Source of the DNA: Pseudomonas fluorescens
GTDB lineage: Bacteria > Pseudomonadota > Gammaproteobacteria > Pseudomonadales > Pseudomonadaceae
DNA: 64,000 nucleotides
Reading direction: 5' to 3'
Assembly (NCBI RefSeq): GCF_001623525.1
Contig: NZ_CP015225.1
Coordinates: 5,406,501-5,470,500, forward strand
In this document: positions 42,338-53,200 of the stretch, piece by piece
How positions within the stretch are numbered: the first letter of the stretch is position 1
Layout of the letters: each line of letters opens with the position of its first letter
The notes under the pieces: model-generated
Database searches by the model: none
What the model was told of the DNA's origin: nothing
Seen by the model: only the letters and a program-made list of their open reading frames with translations
Position numbers and translations under genes: made by a program

Positions 42338-43633
42338 TTAGCCCTGGACCGGAACGCCCTTGAGGTATGGCGCTGGCTCGGCCCCGAGGTTGTTGAGCAT
42401 GCGCTCGCTGTACCAATCCACGAAGTTCACCACGCCGAACTCATAAGTCTTGGAGTACGGGCCTGGCTGGTAGGCGGTGGAGTTGATGCCGCGCTGGTTT
42501 TCTTCGGCCAGGCGACGGTCCTGGTCGTTGGTGGCGTCCCAGACCTGGCGCATGCGCGCCACGTCGTAGTCCACGCCTTCGACCGCGTCCTTGTGCACCA
42601 GCCACTTGGTGGTAACCATGGTTTCCTGGGCGCTGATCGGCCACACGGTGAACACGATGATGTGGTCGCCCATGCAGTGGTTCCACGAATGCGGCAGGTG
42701 CAGGATGCGCATCGAGCCCAGGTCCGGGTTCTTGATGCGGCCCATCAGCTTGGCGCAGCCTTGCTTGCCGTCCATGGTCATCGACACGGTGCCCTTGAGC
42801 AGCGGCATGCGCACGATGCGGTTGCGCAGGCCGAAACTGGCGTGGGCGTAAGGGATCTTCTCGGCTTCCCAGGCGGCGGCGGAGGCGGCCACGTGGTCCT
42901 TGAACGCCTGGTCGGCGCGCGGGTCGGTGACGTCGTCCCATTCCAGCAGGGTCTTGAGCAGTTCCGGGTGCGCGCCGCCGCAGTGGTAACACTCGCGGTT
43001 GTTTTCCAGGACCAGCTTCCAGTTGGCTTTTTCCATCAAGGTGGTTTGCACCGCCACCTTGGTGTTTTCCATGTCGTAGGGTTCCATGTAATGGGCCAGG
43101 GTCGACAGGAAGTCATCGATGGCCGGCGGGTTCTCCGCCAGGCTGATGAAGATGTAGCCGCCGGCGGTCTTCACGTTCACGGGTTTCAAGCCGTATTGCT
43201 TCATGTCGAAGTCGGCGCCCATTTCGGTGCCGGCGAACAGCAGGCGACCGTCGAGTTCGTAGGTCCACTGGTGATAATGGCAAACCAGTTTGGCGACCTT
43301 GCCCTTGTCACTGGTGCACAACCGCGAGCCACGGTGACGGCAGACGTTATGGAACGCGTGCACTACGCCGTCGGCGCCGCGAATCACGATGATCGGGTTC
43401 TTGCCGACTTGCAGGGTCAGGTAGTTACCCTTGGTCGGGATTTCGCAGGTCATGCCGGCGATCAACCATTCCTTCTGGAAAATTTCCTGCATGTCGATAT
43501 CGAACAGGCGCTCATCGCTGTAGAACGGCTGAGGCAGCGAGAACGTGCGCTCGCGTTCCTGTAGCATCTGTGCGGTGGCCTTGCGTGCGGGTTCCAGCGG
43601 ATCGCCCAGGCTCAGGGTAGTGGTGACGTCCAT
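42338..43633 (-). CDS. gbcA: Glycine betaine monooxygenase, Rieske oxygenase subunit GbcA
   Basis: 431 residues. Rieske non-haem iron oxygenase: the 2Fe-2S ligands are CRHRGSRLC ... CHYHQW (C-x-H and C-x2-H, about residues 95-120), and the mononuclear iron site is in NWKLVLENNRECYHCGGAHPEL (H-x4-H type). With GbcB it demethylates glycine betaine to dimethylglycine, releasing formaldehyde. The start at 43633 (MDVTTTLSLGDPL) suits the family. It is divergent from gbcB across a 283-base control region. Confidence 0.95.
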   Translation of the reverse strand: MDVTTTLSLGDPLEPARKATAQMLQERERTFSLPQPFYSDERLFDIDMQEIFQKEWLIAGMTCEIPTKGNYLTLQVGKNPIIVIRGADGVVHAFHNVCRHRGSRLCTSDKGKVAKLVCHYHQWTYELDGRLLFAGTEMGADFDMKQYGLKPVNVKTAGGYIFISLAENPPAIDDFLSTLAHYMEPYDMENTKVAVQTTLMEKANWKLVLENNRECYHCGGAHPELLKTLLEWDDVTDPRADQAFKDHVAASAAAWEAEKIPYAHASFGLRNRIVRMPLLKGTVSMTMDGKQGCAKLMGRIKNPDLGSMRILHLPHSWNHCMGDHIIVFTVWPISAQETMVTTKWLVHKDAVEGVDYDVARMRQVWDATNDQDRRLAEENQRGINSTAYQPGPYSKTYEFGVVNFVDWYSERMLNNLGAEPAPYLKGVPVQG

Positions 43634-43815
43634 CGTTTTATCCTCATGGCCCTCTACGTGACCATCAAAAAGTGGCTGATCGGTTGTGCTACGCAAGGCA
43701 GAAAATTGTGTTTGTCTGTGGGAGCGAGTGTGGGGCCGCGCAGGGGCCGAACCTTATCCATGGGCGACATGGCCCAATCTGTTCCCGACGCGCAAGCCCC
43801 GGTAGTTAAGGGCTG

Positions 43816-43848
43816 GTCGCGATAAGTATGTGAATGTCGCAGATAGGT
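43816..43848. promoter_or_regulatory. Candidate activator site in the gbcA-gbcB control region
   Basis: GTCGCGATAAGTA (43816) and GTCGCAGATAGGTA (43836) form a direct repeat 20 bases apart. It resembles the 21-base-spaced GGTCG/GTCG repeats at 11594-11628 and 47279-47308. GbdR is the known activator of these genes; the site assignment is inference. Confidence 0.45.
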
Positions 43849-43916
43849 AAATGGCCGTTCAGGCGCCTGCGCACAATCGCCAACATGAAGGCCGGCAGTC
43901 GGCCGTGGAGATCAGC

Positions 43917-45017
43917 ATGTCCAATAACTTCCTGAACCCGGTCACGACCCAGACCTGGGCCAATGGCCGACATATCGTACGTTGCGTCAAAGTCATCCAG
44001 GAAACCTGGGATGTGCGCACGTTCTGCTTCATGGCCGACCAGCCAATCATGTTCTTTTTCAAGCCGGGACAGTTTGTCACCCTGGAGCTGGAAATCGAAG
44101 GCCAGCCGATCATGCGCTCCTACACCATCTCCAGTTCGCCGTCGGTGCCCTACAGTTTTTCGGTGACCATCAAGCGCGTTCCGGGGGGCAAGGTTTCCAA
44201 CTGGCTGCACGACACCCTGCATGAAGGTCAGGAGCTGGCGGTGCACGGGCCGGTGGGGTTGTTCAACGCCATCGATTTCCCAAGCCCGAAAGTCCTGTAC
44301 CTGAGCGGTGGCGTGGGGATCACGCCGTGCATGTCCATGGCGCGCTGGTTCTACGACACCAACGCCAATGTCGACATGACCTTTATCCACAGCGCCCGCT
44401 CGCCCAAGGACATCATCTACCACCGCGAGCTGGAACACATGGCGTCGCGGATCGACAACTTCAGCCTGCACCTGATCTGCGAAAAACATGGCCTGGGCGA
44501 GCCTTGGGCCGGGTATCGCGGTTATCTGAACCACAAGATGCTGGAATTGATGGTGCCCGACTTCCTCGAGCGCGAGGTGTTCTGCTGCGGCCCGACCCCA
44601 TACATGACCGCGGTCAAGCGCCTGCTGGAAGCGGCCGGCTACGACATGAAGCGTTATCACGAGGAATCCTTCGGCGCTACACCACCGGAAGCCCGCGCCG
44701 ACGCCGTGGAACAGGCCGAACAGGCTGCCGACGCGCCGGAAGTCGATGCGGCGGACCTGCACCTGGTGGAGTTCACCTCCTCTGGCAAGAGCATTCGCGT
44801 GGGACCGGGCGAAACCGTGCACGCTGCGGCTGCCAAGCTCGGCATGATGATCCCCAAGGCTTGCGGCATGGGCATCTGCGGCACCTGCAAGGTGCTGAAG
44901 CTGGGCGGGGAAGTGGAAATGGACCACAACGGCGGGATCACCGAGGACGACGAGGCCGAGGGCTACATCCTGTCGTGCTGCAGCGTGCCGAAGGGGGATG
45001 TGCGGATCGAGTTCTGA
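43917..45017 (+). CDS. gbcB: Glycine betaine monooxygenase, reductase subunit GbcB
   Basis: 366 residues. Ferredoxin-NAD(P)H reductase-like: FAD-binding RSYTISSSP (about residue 66), the NAD domain GGVGITPCMSMARWF, and a C-terminal plant-type 2Fe-2S ferredoxin domain with CGMGICGTCK and a final CCS. It passes electrons from NAD(P)H to GbcA. The start at 43917 (MSNNFLNPV) has GGAG seven bases upstream and was preferred to 43851. It is divergent from gbcA. Confidence 0.95.
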   Translation: MSNNFLNPVTTQTWANGRHIVRCVKVIQETWDVRTFCFMADQPIMFFFKPGQFVTLELEIEGQPIMRSYTISSSPSVPYSFSVTIKRVPGGKVSNWLHDTLHEGQELAVHGPVGLFNAIDFPSPKVLYLSGGVGITPCMSMARWFYDTNANVDMTFIHSARSPKDIIYHRELEHMASRIDNFSLHLICEKHGLGEPWAGYRGYLNHKMLELMVPDFLEREVFCCGPTPYMTAVKRLLEAAGYDMKRYHEESFGATPPEARADAVEQAEQAADAPEVDAADLHLVEFTSSGKSIRVGPGETVHAAAAKLGMMIPKACGMGICGTCKVLKLGGEVEMDHNGGITEDDEAEGYILSCCSVPKGDVRIEF

Positions 45018-45033
45018 TCCTGCAGTGAGCCCC

Positions 45034-45136
45034 CTGTGGCGAGGGAGCTTGCTCCCGCTCGGCTGCGTAGCAGTCGTCGCTTCTGAAATCTGGGGGCTGC
45101 TGCGCAGCCCAGCGGGAGCAAGCTCCCTCGCCACAA
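45034..45136. repeat. REP doublet between gbcB and ltaE
   Basis: Main-family pair at the 3' ends of two convergent genes; inner arms GGCTGCGTAGCAGTC-like and GGCTGCTGCGCAGCCC. Confidence 0.88.
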
Positions 45137-45170
45137 AAGTCCCAAAGCCACCCGGGCTTTGGGAGTCGCC

Positions 45171-46211
45171 TTAAAGGCTCATCACTTCCCGAATATCCGC
45201 CGCCAATTCCCTTACCCGCGCCTCTTCGGTATCCCACGAGCACATGAACCGCGCGCCGCCCTTGCCGATGAAGGTGTAGAAGCGCCAGCCGCGAGCGGTC
45301 AGCGCGGCGATGGCCGGTTCCGAGAGTTGCAGGAACACGCCATTGGCCTGGACCGGAAACATCAGTTCCACGCCTGGAATGTCGCTGACCAGCTCTGCCA
45401 GCAATTGGGCGCAGTGGTTGGCGTGGCGGGCGTGCTTGAGCCAGGCCTGGTTTTGCAGCAAACCGACCCAGGGCGCGGAGAGGAAACGCATCTTCGATGC
45501 CAGTTGCCCGGCCTGTTTGCAGCGGTAGTCGAAGTCCACGGCCAGGTCGTGATTGAAGAACAGGATCGCTTCACCCACCGCCATGCCGTTTTTCGTACCG
45601 CCAAAGCACAACACGTCCACACCGGCCTTCCAGGTCAGGTCGGCCGGGGAGCAGCCGAGGAAGGCGCAGGCGTTGGAAAAGCGCGCGCCGTCCATGTGCA
45701 GGTTCAGCCCCAGTTCCTTGCAGGTGATGCTGATGGCGCGGATTTCTTCCGGGGTGTAGACACTGCCGACTTCCGTGGCCTGGGTCAGGGTCACGACCCG
45801 GGGCTTGGGGTAGTGGATGTCCTGGCGCTTGAGGGCGATCTCGCGGATCGACTCGGGGGTCAGCTTGCCGTTTTCAGTGCGCGCGACCAACAGTTTGGAA
45901 CCGTTGGAGAAGAACTCCGGCGCGCCACATTCGTCGGTTTCGACGTGGGCGGTTTCCGAGCAGATCACGCTGTGGTAACTCTGGCACAGCGACGACAGCG
46001 CCAGGGAGTTGGCCGCCGTGCCATTGAACGCGAAGAACACTTCGCAGTCGGTTTCGAACAAGGCCCGGAAATCATCCGCCGCGCGATGGGTCCACTCGTC
46101 GTCACCGTAGGCGCGCTGGTGGCCCTGGTTGGCTTCTTCCATGGCGGCCCAGGCTTCGGGGCAAATGCCGGAATAGTTGTCGCTGGCAAACTGTTGACTC
46201 TTGTCGGTCAT
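45171..46211 (-). CDS. ltaE: Low-specificity L-threonine aldolase
   Basis: 346 residues. PLP-dependent cleavage of threonine and allo-threonine to glycine and acetaldehyde. It has the aspartate-type fold I: FNGTAANSLALSSL, HMDGARFSNA and the Schiff-base lysine in VLCFGGTKNGMAVGEA (about residue 205). The start at 46211 (MTDKSQQFASDNYSG) matches the family. It lies between gbcB and the glycine/serine genes, at the place where P. aeruginosa has ltaA, so it adds glycine or can run in reverse within the same metabolic block. Confidence 0.92.
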   Translation of the reverse strand: MTDKSQQFASDNYSGICPEAWAAMEEANQGHQRAYGDDEWTHRAADDFRALFETDCEVFFAFNGTAANSLALSSLCQSYHSVICSETAHVETDECGAPEFFSNGSKLLVARTENGKLTPESIREIALKRQDIHYPKPRVVTLTQATEVGSVYTPEEIRAISITCKELGLNLHMDGARFSNACAFLGCSPADLTWKAGVDVLCFGGTKNGMAVGEAILFFNHDLAVDFDYRCKQAGQLASKMRFLSAPWVGLLQNQAWLKHARHANHCAQLLAELVSDIPGVELMFPVQANGVFLQLSEPAIAALTARGWRFYTFIGKGGARFMCSWDTEEARVRELAADIREVMSL

Positions 46212-46406
46212 GGCCTTGCTCCTTGAATAGAGAGTCCTGGGTAAAGAGATCCCTGGCGGAATGCCTGGATGGGGCGTTCCATGGTTCGGCGTGTTTGGGT
46301 CCACAGCGCCGTGGTCGATACTGGTGCGCACTTTACCCAAGATTAGCGGGGGAACACACCGGATGTTGCTGTCAGAAAGTCACAAGGTCTTCGGGCCGCT
46401 ATACAC

Positions 46407-47111
46407 ATGAGCCGGCGTGACGGCGCCCTGGACCTGCTCAAGTGGCTGGCTCTTTTGTCGATGGTCCTCGATCATCTGCGATATGTCGGTTTTTCCGTCG
46501 ATTGGTTGTATGTGCCAGGACGGTTGGCGTTCCCGTGGTTCTGCCTGGCGATGGCGGCGAACCTGGGGCGCGGTGGAACCCACGTCGCTCCATGGCGTTA
46601 CCTGGGCTGGTTGCTGCTATTCAGTGCCGTCAGTGAAATCCCTTACCGCTTGTTCATTCCCGACCCCACCACCCTGAATGTGATGCCAACCCTGGTGTTG
46701 GGGTTGTTGGTGGCGCGCTGCTGGCAGACGCCCACCCTGGAGGCGCGTTGCCTGGCCGCGATGGCGTTGCTATTGGCGGCGCTGTTTTCGTCGCGGCTGA
46801 TGTTCGGGTTCTTCGGTGTGCTGCTGCCGCTGGCCGCGCTACTGGTGTTGCGCCGACCCTGGTATTTCGCGGCTTTGCCAGGGGTAGTCTGCGTGGCGGC
46901 CAATCAATGGCGAGTGTTGTATGGCGCGGCGTGGCTGGGGGATGGGGTGGCGCTCTGGGGGTTGTTGGCTTGCCTGATCGCGCCAGGGCTTGGGTTAGTG
47001 GTTTTGCGACAGGCCGGTCGCTTTCATCCTCCAGCGATGCGGCGTTGGGCGTATGGCCTTTATCCGGCGCATTTTCTGGTGTTGCTCGTGGTTCGCCAGA
47101 TCGCCGCATAA
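46407..47111 (+). CDS. TraX-family membrane protein
   Basis: 234 residues, very hydrophobic, with about seven spans. It starts MSRRDGALDLLKWLALLSMVLDHLRYVGF, the D-x-LK-x-x-A-x-x-x-M-x-x-DH pattern of TraX proteins (PF05857), whose plasmid relative acetylates F pilin; chromosomal members are probably acyltransferase-like, with unknown substrates. It is monocistronic, divergent from ltaE across 195 bases and followed by a REP doublet. It is not part of any conjugation locus here. Confidence 0.8.
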   Translation: MSRRDGALDLLKWLALLSMVLDHLRYVGFSVDWLYVPGRLAFPWFCLAMAANLGRGGTHVAPWRYLGWLLLFSAVSEIPYRLFIPDPTTLNVMPTLVLGLLVARCWQTPTLEARCLAAMALLLAALFSSRLMFGFFGVLLPLAALLVLRRPWYFAALPGVVCVAANQWRVLYGAAWLGDGVALWGLLACLIAPGLGLVVLRQAGRFHPPAMRRWAYGLYPAHFLVLLVVRQIAA

Positions 47112-47115
47112 CCCC

Positions 47116-47250
47116 TTGTGGCGAGGGAGCTTGCTCCCGCTGGGCTGCGAAGCAGCCCCAAGGCCTGAGAATACGATTTGTCAGGTCCACCGCGTTTGCC
47201 GGTTTTGCGACTGCTTCGCAGTCGAGCGGGAGCAAGCTCCCTCGCCACAG
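47116..47250. repeat. REP doublet between the traX-like gene and glyA
   Basis: Main-family pair; inner arms GGGCTGCGAAGCAGCCC and GCGACTGCTTCGCAGTCG. Confidence 0.88.
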
Positions 47251-47278
47251 GGTCGGTGTTCCATTCCATTTGAGTGCA

Positions 47279-47308
47279 TGTCGTAAACGCACCTTTGCGT
47301 GGCGTCCA
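47279..47308. promoter_or_regulatory. Candidate activator site upstream of glyA-sox
   Basis: TGTCGTAAACG (47279) and TGGCGTCCATA (47300) are imperfect direct repeats exactly 21 bases apart. The spacing is the same as in the cbcX-sdaB site, about 120-140 bases upstream of glyA. Assignment to GbdR is inference. Confidence 0.4.
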
Positions 47309-47419
47309 TAGGCATTTGACATGCCTGCGCCAGCCATACCATCGCATCCAAAGGGCACGACCGAATGGTCCGTGCCTCACCGAGACGAAAGGCGCACCGC
47401 CGCCGCTGGGAGAGACGCG

Positions 47420-48673
47420 ATGTTCAGCAAGCAAGACCAAATCCAAGGCTACGATGATGCACTGCTGGCGGCGATGAACGCCGAAGAGCAACGCCAGGAA
47501 GATCACATCGAACTGATCGCGTCAGAAAACTACACCAGCAAGCGCGTGATGGAGGCCCAGGGCAGCGGCCTGACCAACAAGTACGCCGAAGGCTATCCAG
47601 GCAAGCGCTACTACGGTGGCTGCGAGCACGTCGACAAAGTCGAAGCCCTGGCCATCGAACGCGCCAAGCAACTGTTCGGCGCCGATTACGCCAACGTCCA
47701 GCCGCACTCCGGTTCTTCGGCCAACAGCGCCGTATACCTGGCCCTGCTGCAGGCCGGCGACACCATCCTGGGCATGAGCCTGGCCCACGGCGGTCACCTG
47801 ACCCACGGCGCCAAGGTGTCGTCCTCGGGCAAGCTCTACAACGCGGTGCAATACGGTATCGACACCACCACCGGCCTGATCGACTACGACGAAGTCGAGC
47901 GCCTGGCGGTCGAGCACAAGCCGAAAATGATCGTGGCCGGTTTCTCCGCTTACTCCAAGACCCTGGACTTTCCACGTTTCCGCCAGATCGCCGATAAGGT
48001 CGGTGCTCTGTTGTTCGTCGACATGGCCCACGTGGCTGGCCTGGTTGCCGCCGGTCTGTACCCGAACCCGCTGCCGTACGCCGACGTGGTCACCACCACC
48101 ACCCACAAGACCCTGCGCGGTCCGCGTGGCGGCCTGATCCTGGCCAAGGCCAACGAAGAAATCGAGAAGAAGCTCAACGCCGCGGTATTCCCCGGCGCCC
48201 AGGGCGGCCCGCTGATGCACGTGATCGCCGGCAAGGCGGTGTGCTTCAAGGAAGCGGCGGAGCCTGGCTTCAAGGCTTATCAGCAGCAAGTGATCGATAA
48301 CGCCCAGGCCATGGCTGGCGTCTTCATCAAGCGCGGCTACGATGTAGTGTCCGGTGGTACCGATAACCACCTGTTCCTGGTCAGCCTGATCCGTCAGGGC
48401 CTGACTGGCAAGGACGCCGATGCTGCCCTGGGCCGCGCCCACATCACCGTGAACAAGAACGCCGTGCCGAACGACCCGCAATCGCCGTTCGTGACCTCGG
48501 GCCTGCGCATCGGCACCCCGGCGGTGACCACGCGTGGTTTCAAGGTGACCCAGTGCGTCACGCTGGCCGGCTGGATCTGCGACATTCTCGACAACCTCGG
48601 CGACGCCGATGTCGAGGCCAATGTCGCGCAGCAAGTAGCGGCCCTGTGCGCGGACTTCCCGGTTTATCGCTGA
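47420..48673 (+). CDS. glyA: Serine hydroxymethyltransferase
   Basis: 417 residues. It interconverts glycine plus 5,10-methylene-THF and serine plus THF; here it uses glycine and the one-carbon units produced by sarcosine oxidase. Visible are [21 protein letters not shown], the PLP lysine block [19 protein letters not shown] (about residue 230) and the C-terminal [17 protein letters not shown]. The start at 47420 ([11 protein letters not shown]) follows AGAGACGCG. It is first gene of glyA-soxBDAG-purU-fdhA; soxB begins 21 bases after its stop. One of several Pseudomonas glyA paralogues (glyA1 position). Confidence 0.96.
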   Translation: MFSKQDQIQGYDDALLAAMNAEEQRQEDHIELIASENYTSKRVMEAQGSGLTNKYAEGYPGKRYYGGCEHVDKVEALAIERAKQLFGADYANVQPHSGSSANSAVYLALLQAGDTILGMSLAHGGHLTHGAKVSSSGKLYNAVQYGIDTTTGLIDYDEVERLAVEHKPKMIVAGFSAYSKTLDFPRFRQIADKVGALLFVDMAHVAGLVAAGLYPNPLPYADVVTTTTHKTLRGPRGGLILAKANEEIEKKLNAAVFPGAQGGPLMHVIAGKAVCFKEAAEPGFKAYQQQVIDNAQAMAGVFIKRGYDVVSGGTDNHLFLVSLIRQGLTGKDADAALGRAHITVNKNAVPNDPQSPFVTSGLRIGTPAVTTRGFKVTQCVTLAGWICDILDNLGDADVEANVAQQVAALCADFPVYR

Positions 48674-48694
48674 GTCGGTTTTGGAGTAATGACT

Positions 48695-49945
48695 ATGCAA
48701 CGCTATTCGGGCTTCGGCCTCTTCAAACACTCTCTCAGCCATCACGAAAACTGGCAGCGGATGTGGCGTACGCCGACACCGAAAAAAGTCTACGACGTGG
48801 TCATCGTCGGCGGTGGCGGGCATGGCCTGGCGACCGCCTATTACCTGGCCAAGGAACACGGCATCACCAACGTGGCCGTGGTCGAGAAGGGCTGGTTGGG
48901 CGGCGGTAACACCGCGCGCAACACCACCATCGTGCGCTCCAACTACCTGTGGGACGAATCGGCCCACCTGTACGAACACGCGATGAAACTCTGGGAAGGC
49001 TTGTCCCAGGACCTGAACTACAACGTGATGTTCTCCCAGCGTGGCGTCTACAACCTGTGCCACACCCTGCAGGACATCCGTGATTCCGAGCGCCGGGTCA
49101 GCGCCAACCGCCTCAACGGCGTAGACGGCGAGCTGCTCAACGCCAAGCAAGTGGCCGACGAGATCCCCTACCTGGATTGCTCGAAAAACACCCGCTACCC
49201 GGTGATGGGCGCCACCGTCCAGCGTCGCGGCGGCGTGGCCCGTCACGATGCCGTGGCCTGGGGCTTTGCCCGGGCGGCGGACGCGTTGGGCGTGGACCTG
49301 ATCCAGCAGACCGAAGTGATCGGTTTCCGCAAGGAAAACGGCGTGTGCATCGGCGTGGAAACCAACAAGGGCTTCATCGGCGCCAAGCGCGTCGGCGTGG
49401 TGACCGCCGGTAACTCCGGACACATGGCCAAGCTCGCCGGCTTCCGCCTGCCGATCGAGTCCCACCCGCTGCAAGCGCTGGTGTCGGAACCGATCAAGCC
49501 AATCATCGACAGCGTGATCATGTCCAACGCCGTGCACGGCTACATCAGCCAGTCCGACAAGGGCGACCTGGTGATCGGCGCCGGTATCGACGGCTACAAC
49601 GGCTACGGTCAGCGTGGTTCGTACCCGGTGATCGAACACACCATCCAGGCCATCGTCGAAATGTTCCCGGTGCTCTCGCGGGTGCGCATGAACCGTCAGT
49701 GGGGTGGCATCGTCGACACCACGCCGGACGCCTGCCCGATCATCTCCAAGACCCCGGTGCCGAACATGTTCTTCAACTGCGGTTGGGGCACCGGCGGCTT
49801 CAAGGCCACCCCGGGCTCGGGCAACGTCTTCGCTGCAAGCCTGGCCAAGGGTGAAATGCACCCACTGGCCGCGCCGTTTTCCATCGACCGTTTCCACAAC
49901 GGCGCACTGATCGACGAACACGGCGCTGCTGCCGTCGCCCACTAA
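48695..49945 (+). CDS. soxB: Sarcosine oxidase beta subunit SoxB
   Basis: 416 residues. D-amino-acid-oxidase-fold flavoprotein of the heterotetrameric enzyme that oxidises sarcosine to glycine: [22 protein letters not shown] is the FAD Rossmann motif (about residue 33). The conserved N-terminal [25 protein letters not shown] and [14 protein letters not shown], where covalent FMN attaches in this family, are present. The start at 48695 has GGAG eight bases upstream; the ATG at 48689 is too close to it. Confidence 0.95.
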   Translation: MQRYSGFGLFKHSLSHHENWQRMWRTPTPKKVYDVVIVGGGGHGLATAYYLAKEHGITNVAVVEKGWLGGGNTARNTTIVRSNYLWDESAHLYEHAMKLWEGLSQDLNYNVMFSQRGVYNLCHTLQDIRDSERRVSANRLNGVDGELLNAKQVADEIPYLDCSKNTRYPVMGATVQRRGGVARHDAVAWGFARAADALGVDLIQQTEVIGFRKENGVCIGVETNKGFIGAKRVGVVTAGNSGHMAKLAGFRLPIESHPLQALVSEPIKPIIDSVIMSNAVHGYISQSDKGDLVIGAGIDGYNGYGQRGSYPVIEHTIQAIVEMFPVLSRVRMNRQWGGIVDTTPDACPIISKTPVPNMFFNCGWGTGGFKATPGSGNVFAASLAKGEMHPLAAPFSIDRFHNGALIDEHGAAAVAH

Positions 49946-49959
49946 CAGGAGAAATCCCT

Positions 49960-50289
49960 ATGTTGCACATCTTCTGTCCTCACTGCGGCGAACTGCGCTC
50001 CGAAGAGGAATTCCATGCATCCGGCCAGGCGCACATCCCGCGTCCGCTGGATCCGAACGCCTGCACCGACGAGGAGTGGGGTGACTACATGTTCTTCCGT
50101 GACAACCCACGCGGCTTGCACCATGAACTGTGGGACCACGTCGCCGGTTGCCGCCAGTACTTCAACGTGACCCGTGACACCGTGACCTACGAGATTCTCG
50201 AAACCTACAAGATCGGCCAAAAGCCGCAGTTCACCGACAAGGCTGACAGTCCGAAAGCGGCTGCACAGGCTCTGGGAGAGAAGGTATGA
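49960..50289 (+). CDS. soxD: Sarcosine oxidase delta subunit SoxD
   Basis: 109 residues, the small zinc-binding subunit. The CPHCGELRSEEEFHASG start carries the zinc ligands C-x2-C and His, and DHVAGCRQYFNVTRDT completes the site. It begins 14 bases after soxB with AGGAG upstream. Its end overlaps soxA by four bases (ATGA), so the subunits are made in step. Confidence 0.95.
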   Translation: MLHIFCPHCGELRSEEEFHASGQAHIPRPLDPNACTDEEWGDYMFFRDNPRGLHHELWDHVAGCRQYFNVTRDTVTYEILETYKIGQKPQFTDKADSPKAAAQALGEKV

Positions 50290-53200
50290 GCCAGATCAAT
50301 CGCCTGTCCAACGGCGGACGGATCGACCGCAACAAAGTGCTGAGCTTCACCTTCAACGGCCAGACCTACAAAGGCTTCGAGGGCGATTCCCTGGCCGCTG
50401 CACTGCTGGCCAACGGCGTCGACATCATTGGCCGCAGCTTCAAGTACTCCCGCCCGCGCGGCATCTTCGCCGCCGGTGCCGAAGAGCCGAACGCGGTGCT
50501 GCAGCTCGGGGCCACCGAAGCCACGCAGATCCCGAACGTGCGCGCCACGCAACAGGCGCTGTATCAAGGTTTGGTCGCCACCAGCACCAACGGCTGGCCG
50601 AACGTGAACAACGACATGATGGGCATTCTTGGCAAGGTCGGCGGCAAGCTGATGCCGCCGGGTTTCTACTACAAAACCTTCATGTACCCGCAATCGTTCT
50701 GGATGACTTACGAGAAGTACATCCGTAAGGCCGCAGGCCTGGGTCGCTCGCCGACCGAGAACGATCCGGACACCTACGACTACATGAACCGTCACTGCGA
50801 CGTGCTGGTGGTCGGCGCTGGCCCTGCTGGTTTGGCCGCCGCACTGGCCGCGGCCCGCAGCGGTGCGCGCGTCATCCTGGCCGATGAGCAGGAAGAGTTC
50901 GGCGGCAGCCTGCTCGACTCCCGCGAGAGCCTGGACGGCAAGCCGGCGACCGAATGGGTAGCTTCTGTTGTCGCGGAACTCAAGTCGATGCCCGACGTGG
51001 TGTTGCTGCCTCGCGCCACGGTGAACGGTTACCACGACCATAACTTCCTGACCATCCACGAGCGCCTCACCGATCACCTCGGTGACCGCGCGCCGATCGG
51101 CCAGGTTCGCCAGCGCATCAACCGCGTCCGTGCCAAGCGCGTGGTCCTGGCGACCGGTGCCTGTGAGCGTCCGCTGGTCTACGGCAACAACGACGTGCCG
51201 GGCAACATGCTGGCCGGCGCGGTGTCCACCTACGTGCGTCGCTACGGCGTGGCACCGGGCAAGAAACTGGTGCTGAGCACCAACAACGACCATGCCTATC
51301 GCGTGGCCCTGGACTGGTTCGACGCCGGCCTGCAAGTGGTGGCCGTGGCCGATGCGCGCAGCAACCCGCGTGGCGCGCTGGTGGAAGAAGCCCGCGCCAA
51401 GGGCATCCGTATCCTCACCGGCAGCGCCGTGATCGAAGCCCGTGGCAGCAAGCGCGTCACCGGGGCACGTGTTGCCGCGATCGACGTCCGTGCCCATAAA
51501 GTCACCAGCCCTGGCGAATGGCTGGACTGCGACCTGGTGGCCAGCTCCGGCGGCTACAGTCCGGTGGTTCACCTGGCGTCGCACCTGGGCGGCAAGCCGA
51601 TCTGGCGTGAAGACATCCTCGGTTTCGTACCGGGCGAAGCACCGCAAAAGCGCGTATGCGTCGGCGGCGTGAACGGTGTCTACAGCCTCGGCGATACCTT
51701 GGCCGATGGCTTCGAGGGCGGCGTGCGCGCGGCCAGCGAAGCCGGCTTCAAGGCAGTGGAAGGCGTGTTGCCCAAAGCCCTGAGCCGTCATGAAGAGCCA
51801 ACCCTGGCGCTGTTCCAGGTGCCTCATGAAAAATCCACCGCACGGGCGCCGAAGCAATTCGTCGACCTGCAGAACGACGTCACCGCCGCCGCCATCGAAC
51901 TCGCCACCCGCGAAGGCTTCGAGTCGGTGGAACACGTCAAGCGCTACACCGCACTGGGCTTCGGTACTGACCAGGGCAAGCTGGGCAACGTCAACGGCCT
52001 GGCCATCGCGGCTCGTTCGCTGAACGTGAGCATCCCGCAGATGGGCACCACCATGTTCCGTCCGAACTACACGCCGGTGACTTTCGGCGCGGTGGCTGGC
52101 CGGCACTGTGGGCACATCTTCGAGCCGGTACGTTTCACCGCGCTGCATGCCTGGCATGTGAAGAACGGTGCTGAATTCGAAGACGTCGGCCAGTGGAAGC
52201 GCCCTTGGTACTTCCCGAAAAACGGTGAAGACCTGCATGCCGCGGTCAAGCGCGAATGCAAGGCGGTGCGTGACAGCGTCGGCCTGCTGGACGCCTCGAC
52301 CCTGGGCAAGATCGACATCCAGGGCACGGACGCCCGTGAGTTCCTCAACCGCGTCTACACCAACGCCTGGACCAAGCTCGACGTGGGCAAGGCTCGCTAC
52401 GGTCTGATGTGCAAGGAAGACGGCATGGTCTTCGACGACGGCGTAACGGCCTGTCTGGCGGACAACCACTTCCTGATGACCACCACCACGGGCGGCGCGG
52501 CGCGCGTGCTGCAATGGCTGGAGATCTATCACCAGACCGAATGGCCGGACCTGAAGGTGTACTTCACCTCGGTTACCGACCACTGGGCGACCATGACCCT
52601 GTCGGGCCCCAACAGCCGCAAGCTGCTGAGCGAAGTCACTGACATCGACCTGGACAAGGACGCTTTCCCGTTCATGACCTGGAAGGAAGGCCTGGTGGGT
52701 GGCGTGCCGGCGCGGGTGTTCCGGATCTCGTTCACCGGTGAGCTGTCGTACGAAATCAACGTGCAGGCCGACTACGCCATGGGCGTGCTCGAGCAGATCG
52801 TCGAGGCGGGCAAGAAATACAACCTGACCCCGTACGGCACTGAGACCATGCACGTACTGCGGGCCGAGAAGGGCTTCATCATCGTCGGCCAGGACACCGA
52901 CAGCTCGATGACCCCGGACGACTTGAACATGGGCTGGTGCGTAGGCCGCACCAAACCGTTCTCGTGGATCGGCTGGCGCGGCATGAATCGCGAAGATTGC
53001 GTGCGTGAAGACCGCAAGCAATTGGTGGGCCTCAAGCCGATCGACCCGAATGTCTGGCTGCCGGAAGGCGCGCAACTGGTGTTCAACACCAAGCAGGCGA
53101 TCCCGATGACCATGGTTGGCCACGTGACCTCCAGCTATGCCCACAACTCCCTGGGTTATTCATTTGCCATGGGTGTGGTCAGGGGCGGCCTCAAGCGGAT

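Noticed and set aside
43761..43776. TGGGC-N6-GCCCA as an operator in the gbcA-gbcB region
   Set aside because: Arms of five bases are expected by chance in DNA this GC-rich; the GTCGC repeat nearby is a better candidate.
46407..47111. A conjugation locus because of the TraX-like gene
   Set aside because: Chromosomal TraX-family genes are common in Pseudomonas and no other transfer gene is present.
50205..53144. Very long minus-strand open frame (979 codons) opposite soxA
   Set aside because: It is the antisense shadow of a high-GC gene: low-complexity His/Val/Arg-rich product, no ribosome site, and soxA is a full-length conserved gene in the other strand. The same holds for long frames opposite glyA/soxB, dgcA, dgcB and the cytochrome gene.
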